This document shows positions 21,469 to 33,051 of a stretch of 64,000 nt of DNA, piece after piece (position 1 is the stretch's first letter; each line of letters opens with the position of its first letter). A program made the position numbers and the translations under genes. The notes under the pieces were generated by a model that had not been told where the DNA came from, made no database searches, and saw nothing but the letters and a program-made list of their open reading frames with translations. The stretch is from assembly GCA_015179045.1 (NCBI GenBank), contig WHUZ01000074.1:264851-328850 (forward strand), in the 5' to 3' direction. Source of the stretch: Kalaharituber pfeilii (taxonomy: Eukaryota > Ascomycota > Pezizomycetes > Pezizales > Pezizaceae).

Positions 21469-22646
21469 GTCAAGGAATGGTTCGCCAGCCGAAGGGCCCG
21501 AACGACGTGTATATAGGGTGTGTAGATACTTAGATAGTTGCTCAACCCTGCCATCATGGCGATCCAGAAGGCAGGTAGGGAGGGAAAGGGAAAAACCGAG
21601 GATGTGAGGAGAGTGGTGGATGCCGTGGCGAGGAGGAAGAAGAAGGGAGGGGACGCGAAACTGATGTGGGTCAAGGCTCATATCGGAATTGCAGGGAATG
21701 AGAAGGCTGATGAGTGGGCAAAGAAGGGGACGGCGGTGGAACTGAAAGAGGTGGCCACCGGAAGCGGGGTGCGCCAGAGGATTAAGGCGTGGAGGAAGGA
21801 GAGGAGGGAGGTGGAAGGTTTCGGGAAGGGGAAAGTAATGGAGTGGAATAGGACAGCGGTGTCCAACTTCACAGCATTACGACTGGAGAAAGGAAGATGC
21901 AGGGTGTGGTTGAAGAGGATGGGAGCGGCAGAATCGGAGAAGTGCAGCTGCGGGGAGGCCCAGACGGGGGGTGCACCTAGCCTTCCAGTGCGGTCAGCAG
22001 AGGTTTCGCCCAGAAGGCTTCAGAGAATGGGGGGATGTGGAGAAGAACTGGGAAAGGACGGCAGAGAATGGGGAGGAATGGGATGAGTTGGAAAGGTTCT
22101 TTTCCGGGATCAAGTTTTAGGAGCGCGCCGTGCGATAATTTTCGTTCTGGGTTGCGAGGGTGTGGAGGGATTTTTTTTTTTTTTTTTTTTTTTTAGGGCG
22201 CCGCGCGATTTACCGACCCGGGTCGGGAAAAATTCGCAGGTTGCGAAGGTGTGGAGGAAACTGCCAAATTTGCCGTCGGGGAAGTTTGCTTGCCGGGGAA
22301 GTTTGCTTGCCGGGGTGCGAAAGTGTGGAGAAGAGGGGAGGGGGCAGAGGGGGAGATATATAGTGGAGCCTCCCTGACGCAGAAACCGGAAGGTCCGGCC
22401 GGACGTTTCTGGAATCAGGTGGTAGAAGTAGATAGAAATTTCTTTGTTTGTTAAGCCTGTCTCCGGGCTTCGAGGGCTTGCCCAGGGACCCTGCCATGGC
22501 TTGGCGCTGTAAGCGGGGTTATGTGATTTTAAAAAAAAAAAAAAAAAAAAAAAAACCTGACCCGGGTATATGGGTCCCTGCCATAGGCTGACAGTCTGTA
22601 GCCGGGGTTACGTTATGCAAAAAAAAAAAAAAAAAAAAAAAAAAAG
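21469..22646 (+). mobile_element. Family C LINE 3' remnant carrying a nested family B LINE
   Basis: 12-bp TSD GCCACTGAAGTA at 21457-21468 and 22647-22658. Its own sequence is about 21469-21545 and 22551-22646, ending CCCGGGTATATGGGTCCCTG, CCATAGGCTGACAGTCTG, TAGCCGGGGTTACGTTATGC, poly(A). A family B LINE fragment is inserted between, with possible AACC(C)TG duplication. Confidence 0.75.
21541..22552 (+). pseudogene. 5'-truncated family B LINE, RNase H and C-terminus of ORF2
   Basis: Open from about 21538 to 22086 in one frame: AIMAIQKAGREGKGKTEDVR, VKAHIGIAGNEKADEWAKKG (RNase H end), VMEWNRTAVSNFTALRLEKG, CSCGEAQTG. A frameshift follows inside the zinc knuckle, where the 36.5-kb copy reads GEHRAFRC. 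The 3' UTR has a 25-bp T run at about 22170-22195 of unknown origin. It ends with AGCCTGTCTCCGGGCTTCGA, CCCTGCCATGGCTTGGCG, AGCGGGGTTATGTGA, poly(A). Confidence 0.85.
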
Positions 22647-22895
22647 GCCACTGAAGTACTGTAATTCACCACAAAGCAACGCAAACCACGAAACGACACA
22701 CATTTTACACCAAAACTACACATCCGGGAGAGACTATATCTCAACAACCTTATCAGCTTTTTATATGTGCTTTTCGGGAGAAATAAATAAAGGGTCATTC
22801 TTCACCTATACCACCTCCAGTTGCTCTGAAAAGATAGTGTGGTCAATTAATGTCAGAATGATATTTTTCATTGATGTCTTGGCATGCACGGGCAC

Positions 22896-23864
22896 GTTAG
22901 AGACCCGAAACCCCCTACCCCTGGTCGCTCTCCCCACCCTACTGAAGGACGCCGATTTAGAGGAATGGAACAGAACCATCGACGAAGCGGAAGACGAAGG
23001 CTGGAGAAGCGTCTACACGGATGGCAGTCGCATGGGGGGAAAATCCGGAGCCTGTACTTACTACCAGGGAACCAGGCAACTAATATACCTGGCCACAGGA
23101 AACGACATGGAGCTAATAGCGATGGGAGAGGCCCTGGATACTCAGGAGGGGGAGATCCTGATAATCTCCGACTCCAAAACGGCCCATATCCAAACTACAA
23201 AAGATTGCGGAAGGAAAACCCACATACGAAGGAGCATCACAAAGGGTCAGGGAACGTTGGGAAGTAAGAATAGCAAGAGGGGACTTGGACGTGGCGATAA
23301 TGTGGGCGAAGGGGCACACGGGGATAGAGGGCAACATTGAAGCTGATAAAGCAGCAAAGACCGGTGCCCTCTTACAATACCAGGACGAGGTGGTCACGGA
23401 AGTGGGCGTGTGACAACAAGCAAAAGACAGAAGAGCGACAGAAAGCAACCGCCTCGAAATGAGCTACAGACCGCTCCAAAGACTATGTAGGCCACCGGCT
23501 GATGACACTAGCAGGCATTCTGGGGGGCAAGGGGCTGAGACAATGGAACACAAAGTGGGCAAAGTGGACGGACCGGAGTGCAGGTGCTGTGGAGAAAAGG
23601 AGGAGACCACCGCATACTACTAGGAGAATGCAGATTTGGAAGGGCGAATGCCTCGCAGGCGAGAATGAACTCCTCAGGCCCCGAAAGGAAACGGACATCA
23701 ACAAGCTGATGGAATGGGCGAGATAACAGGAATAGCGGGACAGGACGACGGACTTCTACTTTTTTCTCTTTCCACTTATCTTCCACTGTATTTCCATCAT
23801 GTATCTAAAACATCGCCATAGCCCTTAGGGTGGCAAGCGATTAATGATAAAAAAAAAAAAATCG
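22896..23864 (+). pseudogene. Family A LINE ORF2: RNase H and C-terminal knuckle
   Basis: Longest family A ORF2 copy in the window. The RNase H domain has YTDGSRM (Asp), MELIAMGEAL (Glu), IISDSKTAHI (Asp) and, after a frameshift near 23200, AKGHTGIEGNIEADKAAK. Then SYRPLQRL, GPECRCCGEKEETTAY with a premature TAG, and a 3' UTR ending ATCGCCATAGCCC, TTA, GGGTGGCAAGCGAT, TAATGAT, A run. RNase H removes the RNA strand during retrotransposition. The 5' boundary is only estimated; TTGGCATG flanks loosely. Non-functional. Confidence 0.8.
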
Positions 23865-23903
23865 CCAGAAATATTGGCATGATATTGCTCTGTTCAAATA
23901 ATT

Positions 23904-23949
23904 TTGTTCACATAACCCCGCATACAAGCAACAAGCCTATGGCAGGGAC
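23904..23949 (-). mobile_element. Family C tail fragment
   Basis: Complement reads GGTCCCTGCCATAGGC, TTGTTGCTTG, TATGCGGGGTTATGTGAAC. Poly(A) is almost absent, so it may be an old copy. Confidence 0.6.
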
Positions 23950-24839
23950 CAAAAAAAAAACATGGATTAGTACCTCACTAGAACATGTGAAGTTGATAAT
24001 CCAGCTGGTGCCGTTTGGCCATGGGTCAATAATCCAGCCATTTGCCCTGATCACGATCCGGCAGCCTGTGACGCTGTAGGTTCGGTTGGTGTAGTTAATG
24101 GCCATCTAGGATGAATTAAGGTGATTGGAATTGTTGTCTGCAATTCAAACAACGGTCCAAGCTTGTTGGGACATGGAAGCGTGTATTGGTACAGTAAGGA
24201 ATACTACTCGTTACCAGCATTTGGTGCTGGAATAGTATGCCTTGGTTGAAAGGCTGTGGCTACATTGCTATTGACCCAGGCCACCAAGAGAAACGCTACT
24301 GTTTTCCCTACAAAACTGCCCTCTCAAGAGCGAAGATACCCTGCTGCCACACCAGGTCACTGGCCTGTCACAGGGACTATGCCCAACCTCCATTGTGCAT
24401 CACTAAATGCTGGTAACATTTGATCTTCCTACCCCACAATGTTGGCACCTGTGTCATAGTGTCATGGTGTAAAGCTTATCGACTGATGAGGTCCAGGAGC
24501 GGCAGGCGGAATCTGCCTGTCCTGAGAGGTTCTGGGTGAAACACAATGGAGTTGGTACAACAGACGATGTTCAGGCATGATTGACTATATGAAGAACAAG
24601 TTCAACTTGGTGTGGATCTATGGTCAAGCACCTAGCGTTGTCCTAACCGACACTCCCATATATACTTCATTATCATGCAACGCTAACAGGAATTCTGTGC
24701 TAAATTGTAGTTGGTATACCTCTATGGGCCATTAAGTATGTCTAATGAAGATCCCTGGTAACTAGGAGTAACTCTACAGCGTTCTAGTCGCATTTGCCAC
24801 AAGTCGACTTGTGGTTATGGATCATGTAAGCTCCAGAGA
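23950..24839. other. Unassigned sequence, no supported gene
   Basis: A minus frame near 24105-23960 reads NYTNRTYSVTGCRIVIRANG, and plus frames near 24240-24420 are broken by stops; the composition looks like a decayed gene but I recognise no family. Confidence 0.35.
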
Positions 24840-24897
24840 CTCGCCATAGCCTAACAGGCGGCATGCGAGTAATGAAAGAAAAAAAAAAAAGAAAAAA
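24840..24897 (+). mobile_element. Tail-only family A retroposon (58 bp)
   Basis: CTCGCCATAGCCT, AAC, AGGCGGCATGCGAG, TAATGAAAG, A run. 11-bp TSD AGCTCCAGAGA at 24829-24839 and 24898-24908. The apical pair is T-A instead of C-G (GCCT/AGGC), a compensatory change. Confidence 0.9.
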
Positions 24898-25347
24898 AGC
24901 TCCAGAGAAATTTCTTTGCTCAGGCTTGTCTAAACGTGCATCATGTGCCTTCCATGGCTCGCTTTACAGTTCTGGCAGTCGAATCTGTGGCACGAATGAC
25001 ACAAGCACGTATTGGGTTCCTGAGGTCACGCTCGCTATCACTGGGTCAAGAATTCACATACTTCTGTTATCGGGAACAGCTTAGCAAATCGAGAGTCAAT
25101 TTGATAATTCGCAAAACGGTTGAGGGTAGAGGCAGTAAACAGAAAAGAAGCACTGAAACACATCATGACCATCAAGCAACCCAGACGCCACATTATATAC
25201 TTAGTGAAGCCAATTGCAAGAGCATCCCGTGAAAAACAGACTTATTCATCAGGCAATAGCACACTTTCGATAAATGATGTCATGTATAGGTGTCCAATAA
25301 TTTCAGCGTCAGTTACAATACGAATGTTAGTGCTTGTTGGGTGTCGA

Positions 25348-26842
25348 TTAATGTTTTTCTGGCTTTGTTTTCCTCTCAGGCTTCCTACCGTGAACAAACC
25401 AACTGCAATGAATAGGTCAATTCTTGAACTGTCAAAAGTAAATATACATGAGCATACATACCCATGGCAGTAATATTTTCCAACATCATAGTCGGCGGTG
25501 ATCCTGTCAGAAAACACTTTGATCTGGTCATAGGTCCATCCTTCTTTGGTCAAAAGATGCAGACAAAAGGGTAACGTGCTGTCCTTTGCGCCAACTTGGG
25601 CCCATCTGCCAATTTGTTTGAGCCGTTTGTCCTTTGGCCAGGGTCCCAGTGGCCAGATGGCGAGATGTTCTTCCACATCCACGAATCCGGCCTTTTCCAA
25701 TCTCTCCTTGGTTCCTCTGGCTACCACCATTTGTCGTCCTTGCTTTTCCCCAGCCGTGGTGACGTAGTAGAAGAATTGCCCGACAGGAGGTTCGTCTGGA
25801 CTCTTTCCGAGCTGTGTTCCGTCATGAAGGAACAGTTCACTGCCATAATCCTGGAACTCAATATAACCTCCAGGCTTTGTTTTTCTGTTCGAGACAGGAA
25901 TGTTAGATCAGGTGCAAGACAGATGCGAACAGGGTGGACAAAACTTGTATGCTTGAGCGAGGACGGCATCCCAGTTACGGAAAGATCCACTAAGTGATCG
26001 GATGTGTATATAGTCGAAGAAATCGTCATGATAAGCCCACTCCTCCTCCATATCATCGACCTCGAATTTAAGGTTTGGAGGCACCCTGGGTTTACAGGTT
26101 AGTGAAATCTATTGTTGCAGGACCTGGTGACGAAAAAGCTTACCACTTGGGCTGGATAGGACTAAGGTCATTTCCCAAAACTTGGGACTCAGGGTGCTGA
26201 CTGGTGACCGCTTAGTTAACGGGAACAGCAAAACCGGAGTGCTACTAGCGATCTACACTGTTGGAAGCTTACTCTGCAAAATCAATAGCCCATATACCAG
26301 TACCGGTACCAACGTCTAACACATGTTGCGGATTGTCTAGCGGCGCTGTATATAACTTTCCACCTAATAGTAAAAGGAAGATATGGTGATAGATATCCAG
26401 GCGATCCTGCTCCGTTTCGTCGTTTGGAAGGAAATACTCTCCTTTGGAAAACCGATCCGAGTGATAGCGACGCCCATTTGCGTAGGTGAAACTGAATACA
26501 CTGGAGGCTATAGATGTTGTCAAACTGCTTTGGGAACTGCCAGATGTGTCAGGAGCGACGTACATTGGCATGGGCGCATGGTTTTTGAAAAGTACTTACG
26601 TGCCCAATGCTGATTCAGCAGGGTCGGTTTCCGACAACTCTGCATCCTATTTCATAGCTTCAGTACCATTCGACTCCCTTTAACTAGCGTGTAAACGACG
26701 ACTCTGGTAGTGCTGCAGTTGTCGGACCTACATCAACCTGGACCTCAATTGGTTCGGTGCCAGCGCTTAATGGCAATTCACCCTCTTGCGTAAATTCGAG
26801 CTGGGGCTCAGCTGTTGCGGCACTTGATTCGCCTCCCGCCAT
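25348..26842 (-). CDS. LaeA/TAM-type SAM-dependent methyltransferase, multi-exon
   Basis: Fungal class I methyltransferase of the large TAM/LaeA-like family, which transfers a methyl group from SAM; members act in secondary metabolism and its regulation, but the substrate is unknown here. Exons read minus: MAGGESSAATAEPQLEF (ATG 26842), LSETDPAESALG (26639-26600), TTSIASSVFSF...VLDVGTGTGIWAIDFA with SAM motif I (26536-26273), HPESQVLGNDLSPIQPKW (26196-26144), VPPNLKFEVDDMEEEW and DYIHIRSLSGSF (26085-25945), KPGGYIEFQDYG...LAIWPLGPWPKDKRLKQIGRW...HLLTKEGW (25884-25462), and GWFVHGRKPERK (25402-25348). Introns 26599-26537, 26272-26197, 26143-26086, 25944-25885 and 25461-25403 are GT-AG with matching phases, and the last four preserve family motifs across the joins. 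The first intron (within about 26750-26640) has an uncertain donor. No stop or frameshift seen, so it may be functional. Confidence 0.85.
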
Positions 26843-27655
26843 GTCGTCAATTCCAAGAGGTCGACTTATTAGGTGTGTTGAATTGTTAACAGTTGCGCTT
26901 CCACGCCGCCGCCCATTCACTTTATTTAAGTTTACCCTCCTTCGATCTACGATTTTGCCACCTACATGGATGGCCCTTGCAACAGTTTGAGGTGGCCAGC
27001 CCCCCTCCCGACTTCGTACTCAAAATTGCGACATTCGCTAGCGTGCCCGAAGTAGTAACGAGCTGCCCCCCTGTAACGATCCACCCTCTTGGCACTCCTC
27101 GTCATGCATTCCTTGCCCTATTACCTATTACCGGATATATTGCGACTACGGAAATTGCATAGTATTATATCACTTTGATACCGCTGAATCTGAATATACT
27201 ATCATAATAAGGAAAAAGCCAAAATTCCAATAACTATAACCAACTTCATCATTATTTATATGAATTAACCCCTCCCTGCATATAATATAGCTGTCATGAC
27301 GGTATGACATGGCGGTATGCGAGCGTACCCAGAGCAGGGCTAAAATGCAGTGAGCTACGAGGTCATGTGACCGGCCCACCCCTGCTATGCCTGAAGACCT
27401 GGCGCGAACCGGTACCAAGAGCCCGTATGCATGGATACTCCTATATATCCCGACCGTACTACCAGGGGTCACCGGTAGTTCTACCTTTTGGTGCAACGGT
27501 TTGCAAGACGGTCGGTTGCAACCCGTAACAATAGCTCAATGTTCTCAGAATCAGGAAAATAATATAGAAAATGAGTAATAATCATTCGCCTAGCACTAGT
27601 CTTTTCAGTTAAAGTTAATAAATGTATATAGGAATTATATAGGATACACGCACCT
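26843..27655. other. Intergenic between methyltransferase and pogo remnant
   Basis: No gene recognised. It contains the presumed methyltransferase promoter on the minus strand and probably the 3' UTR and terminus of the pogo-type element; I could not match a terminal inverted repeat. Confidence 0.4.
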
Positions 27656-29741
27656 TCAAATATATAGAAGAAATTCACATTCTCGAGCTAATCTCTGTAC
27701 CTCAATATCATCATCAGTGTCCTCAGAGTCCTCAGGTGATCCAGGAATACTAGGACTTGAAGAAGTGGTAGATGAAGCACTAGAGATAGTAGCAGTAACT
27801 TCGTCTGAGGCATCAGGTATGATAGAAGAGGTCTGTGGCTCGAGATTTACTACTGGAACCTCCTTCACCCCCCCCCCCTAGCAGGTGTTCGGACCCTCCC
27901 ACCTCCTGAACCAAAGGCCTTCCTCGGCCCCGGCCTCGCCCGCGAGCTCCCCCACGACCTCTCTTTGCGGCCCGCTCAGCTGCAGCTATTCCTCTCTGTT
28001 CTTGTTTCTCTTTTGCCTTTCTTTCTCGCTCCTCCACTGCTAGCTGCTTTTTCACTTCAGCAGCTTCTTTCTTATCCTCAGCTATTTTTCGTCGCTCCTC
28101 TGCCTTCTGAATTTTCTCTTCCTCTTTTCTTATCTTCTCTACTGCTTTCTGTTCCTTTTCCAGCCTCTTCCGCTCTTTCTTTTCCTCTGCTTCCAGTGCT
28201 GCTTTGACTTCGGCTTGTCGAGAGGATTCAATATACGCTCGATTAAGAGTCCGAGGGCCTTTAATATGCTTCAAACTACCAGCCGGAGCTTTTTTGACCA
28301 TCCTACCATTCCGTAGAGCTTTGAAGGTTGTAGCATTAGGCTCAATCACCGTATATTTTGTTAGCTTTTCCTCCAGAAACAATACATGATCCATCACAGT
28401 CTTGCGTGTATGTGGAGTCAAAATTGCCTTGTCCAGAGCAGTTCGCAGTACTATTTGCTTTGATGGAGTATCTAATATAGAGATATCTGAATTGACCGTC
28501 ATTGTCGCTTGAACTTGAGGAGGAATAACTTTGTCGGGATCAATAGGCCAGCATCCAGACCCCCGCCATGCACCCAAAATAGTATCGGTAGTAAAAGTAG
28601 ATTGTCTGGCACCACAAAGAATTTCCCAGAAGTCAGGTTTGCGCAAAATATCACGAGGCTTTTGATATATCCAATCTTGTAAGCCATTGCGGTAGTGTCT
28701 TTGGAGAGGAGAGAAACATCCAACATCAAGAGGTTGCATTAAATGAGTTGAATGTGGGGGAAGACAAACCAGTTGAATTCGGTGATTGAGTGCATATTCA
28801 ACGACTTGGTAAGCGACATGGGAAGAGTGACCATCAACAATTAAAAGGCGCCAAGGATATTCAGATATATTAGAGGGAGGTAAGGTCAGTGAATCGCTCG
28901 AAATAATTATACTGCGTTTGTCATGTATAGTGCTTGTAGGGAGGCCGGTTGCTATGGGGGTGCCGGCGGTGGAGGCGGTGGAGGCGGTGGAGGCGGTGGA
29001 GGCAGGGGCGGTGGAGGCAGTGGAGGTAGTGGAGGTAGTGGTAGGGTTCACGGGGCGAGTATATGGCTCAAAGTGATTTTATAAACTCAACACCTAGTTC
29101 ATCATCCATGTATCCACTAGGCGAGCGTCCAAAAGTTGCAGGAAGTTTATGGACACCCTCAGCACCGTAGTAGTCTTCTCTATGGGTTTTCGCCTGCCAG
29201 ACAAGGTATGGAGGAATGATGTGACCAGCAGCATTTACTGTCTCTATGACAGTAACAAATTCTCGATTGCCATCAGTAACTGCAGTTTTTCGCCTTGGAC
29301 CTGCTCGAACAATACATTTCTGCCTGCCAGTTGCAATGCCCATAATAATACCCTTTTCATCATAGTTCCAGAGGTTGTCAGGGGTGATCTTAAGTTGGCG
29401 CATTGTAGTCCGGAGTGACCGATAAAATGCCTTCTGCGCTGGAATATTTGTCCCTTGCGAATGCCGAATGCGCTCAAGATATTGTACATATTTGCTGTTA
29501 ACTATGGGATGTCGAAGTAAAAACCTCTCATGCCACCGATCTCCTGGAACTGCATTGCTAAACCTTCGCTGCAGAATTAAAACAGCCATAGATCTCAGCA
29601 TTCGCAAATGAACTGGAAAGCCCATATCACTCATTGTAAGTGCCCAGGCCTCTAATGCATTCTCTTCACCTCTAGTAAGCAATTGCTGCCTTTCGCGAGC
29701 CTCCTTCCTTCCTTTCTGTACCCCATCGAGTCGTCTACGTA
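27656..29741 (-). pseudogene. Pogo/Fot1-type DDE transposase, main part
   Basis: Minus strand, downstream of the LINE-B insertion: RRRLDGVQKGRKEARE (HTH region), GFPVHLRMLRSMAV...KYVQYLERIRHSQG (CENP-B-like DNA binding), NLWNYDEKGIIMGIATG (first Asp), LLIVDGHSSHVAYQ (second Asp), LMQPLDVGCFSPLQRHY (third Asp). A one-base frameshift after EFIKSL (about 29068) separates the first Asp from the rest. A 9-bp GGAGGCGGT-type repeat (28970-29040) adds a Thr/Ser/Ala-rich insert just before the second Asp. The C-terminus is a long charged coiled coil (KERKRLEKEQKAVEKIRKEE) and an RG-rich patch. A C-homopolymer slip near 27870 shifts the last 70 residues (VKEVPVVNLEPQTSSI...). The ORF extension 29742-29964 is a by-product of the LINE 5' UTR. 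Inactive. Confidence 0.85.
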
Positions 29742-30164
29742 CACCGACAACAACTTTTTCAGAACGAGCGCTTGGAAGAACTCCAACTTCCCGGCGCCTC
29801 CAGAACGTGAAAGTTATATCAAAGCGAAGCTCAGGACCGCCTGAGGAAGAATACCTCATTTGATTTACAGAATTCAGAAGTTTAGGACTCGCTTCGTCAA
29901 GGCCAAGTTTTCTGAAGTTTTTCAGAGAATTCCCACACAAATCTCGAGAGGCAGGGACCCGCACCTAGGATCGCGCGATCGCTTCGGAGATCGGCCGATC
30001 GGCTGCAGAACGGGCGACCAAGAACAGTAATAGCGCAAACGAGCAACGAGCAGCGACCTTCCCTTTTCAGTCTTAGCAACAAGAGCTAGGATTGAAGCGG
30101 CGCACAGCCAGAAAAGGCAGGACTAAGCGAAGGTCACGAGAAGTTAAGGAAGTCAGGGAGCAGG

Positions 30165-30692
30165 ATGTCGGTGGAGGAGGAAGTACCAAAGATGCAGTTC
30201 TTGGGACCGGTAGGAGAGGGATGGACAGGGGAGGTATATGTAATGGACAGGAATACAGTGTGGGGGATAGACGCTATCCACACATGGGAAAGGAAGGATT
30301 GGTGGCTGGCGAGGCTGGGAGAGGGGGAGGATATGATTACGGTGAAAGAAAGAGTACAGAGGGCATACAGAAAGGGGGGAGAATATGATGGGAAGTTGGA
30401 TATGATCGAAGAGATTAGAAAGGAGGCAGTAGAGGCAGCAGCGAGGAGGGGAGTAGAGGAGGTGGAGTGGGTGAAGACGGAGGAGCTCACAGGGATCGCG
30501 GAGGTAGCAAGGGTCGTAAAGCTCTGGAGTGAGGATGCGGCGATGTTCCGGAGGTATGTGGAGGGGGAGGATGGAATCGTGGTAGAAAGGGAGACAGAAG
30601 TTCTAAAGAACGCGACAAGGGAGTGTATCACAGTCAAGAGGGGACCGTTAGTGGTTTTCCAGAAGCAGCAACGGGTTCCTAGGGTCACGTGA
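30165..30692 (+). CDS. LINE-B ORF1a, small upstream protein
   Basis: 175 codons, MSVEEEVPKMQFLGPVGEGW... with WERKDWWLARLGEGEDMI and a helical charged middle. I recognise no domain. The stop TGA (30690-30692) overlaps the ATG of the next ORF by one base (TGATG), the arrangement used by some LINEs for termination-coupled reinitiation. It could be an element-specific first Gag-like protein, or the N-terminal part of Gag split by mutation. Confidence 0.7.
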   Translation: MSVEEEVPKMQFLGPVGEGWTGEVYVMDRNTVWGIDAIHTWERKDWWLARLGEGEDMITVKERVQRAYRKGGEYDGKLDMIEEIRKEAVEAAARRGVEEVEWVKTEELTGIAEVARVVKLWSEDAAMFRRYVEGEDGIVVERETEVLKNATRECITVKRGPLVVFQKQQRVPRVT

Positions 30693-33051
30693 TGATGAGC
30701 TGGGGAAGGAGGAGGGAGAGGGGAGGCAGCAGGAGCAGGTCTCCATGCGAGGGAAGGGGAGGAAGGAGGGAAGGATTCAGGGATAGGAGCGGGGGGGAAT
30801 GGGAGATCGGAGATTCACAGCTGGGCGTTGGGCCGGTGGCAGAGGCGCCGGCAGCAGCGCCGGTGCTAGCTAGGGTGGAGGAACGAGGAGAAGAGAAAGA
30901 AAAGGTAGGTGGAGCTGAGAGGGGAAAGGAGGAAGAGGACGATGAGGAGATGGGGGAGAATGAGGAAGAGGAGGAGGACGAAGAAGGGGTGGGGAGGGAG
31001 GAGAAAGAGGTGCTAGCGCTCGTGCATGCGGCACAGGTGCTGGATGGGAGAGTGGACAAGCTGAGGAAAGAAGGGAAGGAAAGAGAGGCGAAGAGGCTGG
31101 GGGCAGCATGGGTATGGGTGACGGCAACTTTGGGGGAAGCTGCCTTTGAAAAAGGGTGGAAGGCACTGAAGGAGAAGGGGGGGGAAGGGGAGAGGGTGTT
31201 GGAATATAGGAGGAGGGCGAAGATGACGGGGAGGGAGATAAAGGAATGGAGAGAGGGGGTGAAAGAGGTCAGGAAGGAGTGGGAAGAGACTAGGGAGAGT
31301 GATATGGAGAAAAGAATGGGGAAGCTGGAGGGAATGGTCCTGGAGATACATGCAGCGATGGGACTGGCATCGGTGAAGGAGGAAAGGGCACTGGAGAGGG
31401 AGAAGAAGAAGAGGGAGGAAGAGAAAAGGGAGGAGAAGAAGAGGAGAAAAAGAGAAGCAGAGATTCGGGAGATCCGGAAGCTCCAGGAGGAGACGGAGAA
31501 GAGAAAGAAGAGGGAGGAGGAAAGGTGGAGAAAAGCAGAGGAGGAGAGCAAGAAGAGGGTAGCGGAGGAGCGGAGGAAGGCGGTGGAGAGAGCACAGGTG
31601 CTGAGTAAGGTGGCAGAGGTGATGGAGATGCCGGCGGGATCACAGGAGGAGGTGGCAGCCCTGGAGGAGAAGGAGAGGAAGCTGAAGGAGGAGGAGGAGA
31701 AGGCGGCAAAGGAGGCGGAGAAGAGGATTGAGGGGGAGAACTGGACAGTGGTAAGGGGGAAGAAGCTGTGGAAGAGGATGCTGAGGACGGTACATGCGAA
31801 GCCGGTACCGTATGGAACGGAGGGGACAGAAGAGAGGGACGTCCTCCTGAAGAGGTGTGAATCTCTTTGGGAGACATCAGCGAAGGTGGAGGGAGAGAGG
31901 GGGTGGAGGGTAACACAGGTAACGAGGAATCCAGCGGCGTCGAAGTACGAGAGGGTATGGCTGCTGGTGGATATTCGGGAGGAGGAGAAAGCAAAGGAGG
32001 TAATGGAGAAATTCGGTGCATGGATGAGGCTGATCGTTGGCGAGGATCTCCTAAAGGTGGAGGTTCACAACAAGGATGCGGTCCCTCTAGTGATGAAGGG
32101 GGCGGATTATGAGGATGGGAGGGGAGAGGTGGAGGTGATGAGGAGAAAGCTGAGGGAGGAGAACCCGGATGTCAAGTTTGGGTCGAGACCACCAGTGCGC
32201 TTTGGAGTAGCGCCATCTATGGGTCCGCCGAGGGTGTCGCAGTTAAAGTTCGAGGTGGTGAATGCGGATGAGGCGGCGAAGGTGTTGAAGAAGGGGTTAG
32301 TGTGGAGGGGACAGAGGAGGGTGGTAGAAAGGTACCGACCGGGAGTGCACATGCAGGGGGATGGGCGGGCGAGCTATGCCAATATGGCGGCAGCAGGGGC
32401 AGGTCAGCAGGGGCAGCAGCAGCAGAGGGTGGACGTGTATCCAGGGGGGCAATCCATCCCACCGAGGGTGGCGGTGGCTTTCTTCCCGGGAGCAGGTCAG
32501 CAGGTGCAGGTGCAGGTGAGAGGAACGCAGGGGAGCAGCCAGGAGAGCCAGGGGACAGGCTGTTACAGGTGCGGAAAGAAGGGGCATCTGGCAAGAGAAT
32601 GCAGATTCCAGAAGGGCCAGATGGCGTGCTATGCATGTGGCATGTGGGGCCACATTGCGAGATTCTGTCCAGAGAGACCGAAACCGGTGACTCCAAACCA
32701 GAGCCAGAAGAGGGAGAGGGTGGAAGAGACACCGATGATGAAGAAGCAAGAGGAGGGAAGCAAGGCGGTGAAGGTGGTAGAGGGGGGAAGGGCAAGGAGA
32801 AGGAGGTAGGAATGAAGGAGACCGGGGTGAAGCTATCCAGTGTCCTGTCAGAGAACTGGGATGAAGAAGCGGCAAGGTTAGGAGGCTTCTTGAGGGAGAG
32901 GAGGGGGGGGGAGAGGATGGAGATAGATGCGAGAAGTGATTTGGAAGGATCCAGACACCGACCTACCATTGAGTTGGGAGACATATTCGGGAGAGCGCCT
33001 CGGGATGGGTGGGAGGCTGAGAGTAGTGGGGTACCAAGTGCGTCATGGTGA
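30692..33051 (+). pseudogene. LINE-B ORF1b, Gag-like RNA-binding protein
   Basis: Open to 32809 in one frame. It has an Arg-rich N-terminus, a very long Lys/Glu/Arg coiled coil (about residues 60-340: EREKKKREEEKREEKKRRKR), a folded region near WTVVRGKKLWKRML...VWLLVDIREEEKAKEVME (RRM-like Gag core), then two zinc knuckles CYRCGKKGHLAREC and CYACGMWGHIARFC. After 32809 a second frame continues in the same codon style (KLSSVLSENWDEEAARLGG) to TGA 33049-33051, which overlaps the ORF2 ATG. I infer a frameshift around 32.76-32.81 kb that removes the natural C-terminus. Confidence 0.8.

Noticed and set aside
27170..27655. Terminal inverted repeat of the pogo-type element
   Set aside because: I compared this stretch with 36976-37240 by eye and found no convincing inverted match.
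29742..29964. N-terminal extension of the pogo transposase ORF
   Set aside because: It lies inside the LINE-B 5' UTR as shown by the TSD; the true N-terminus is at 36859-36975.
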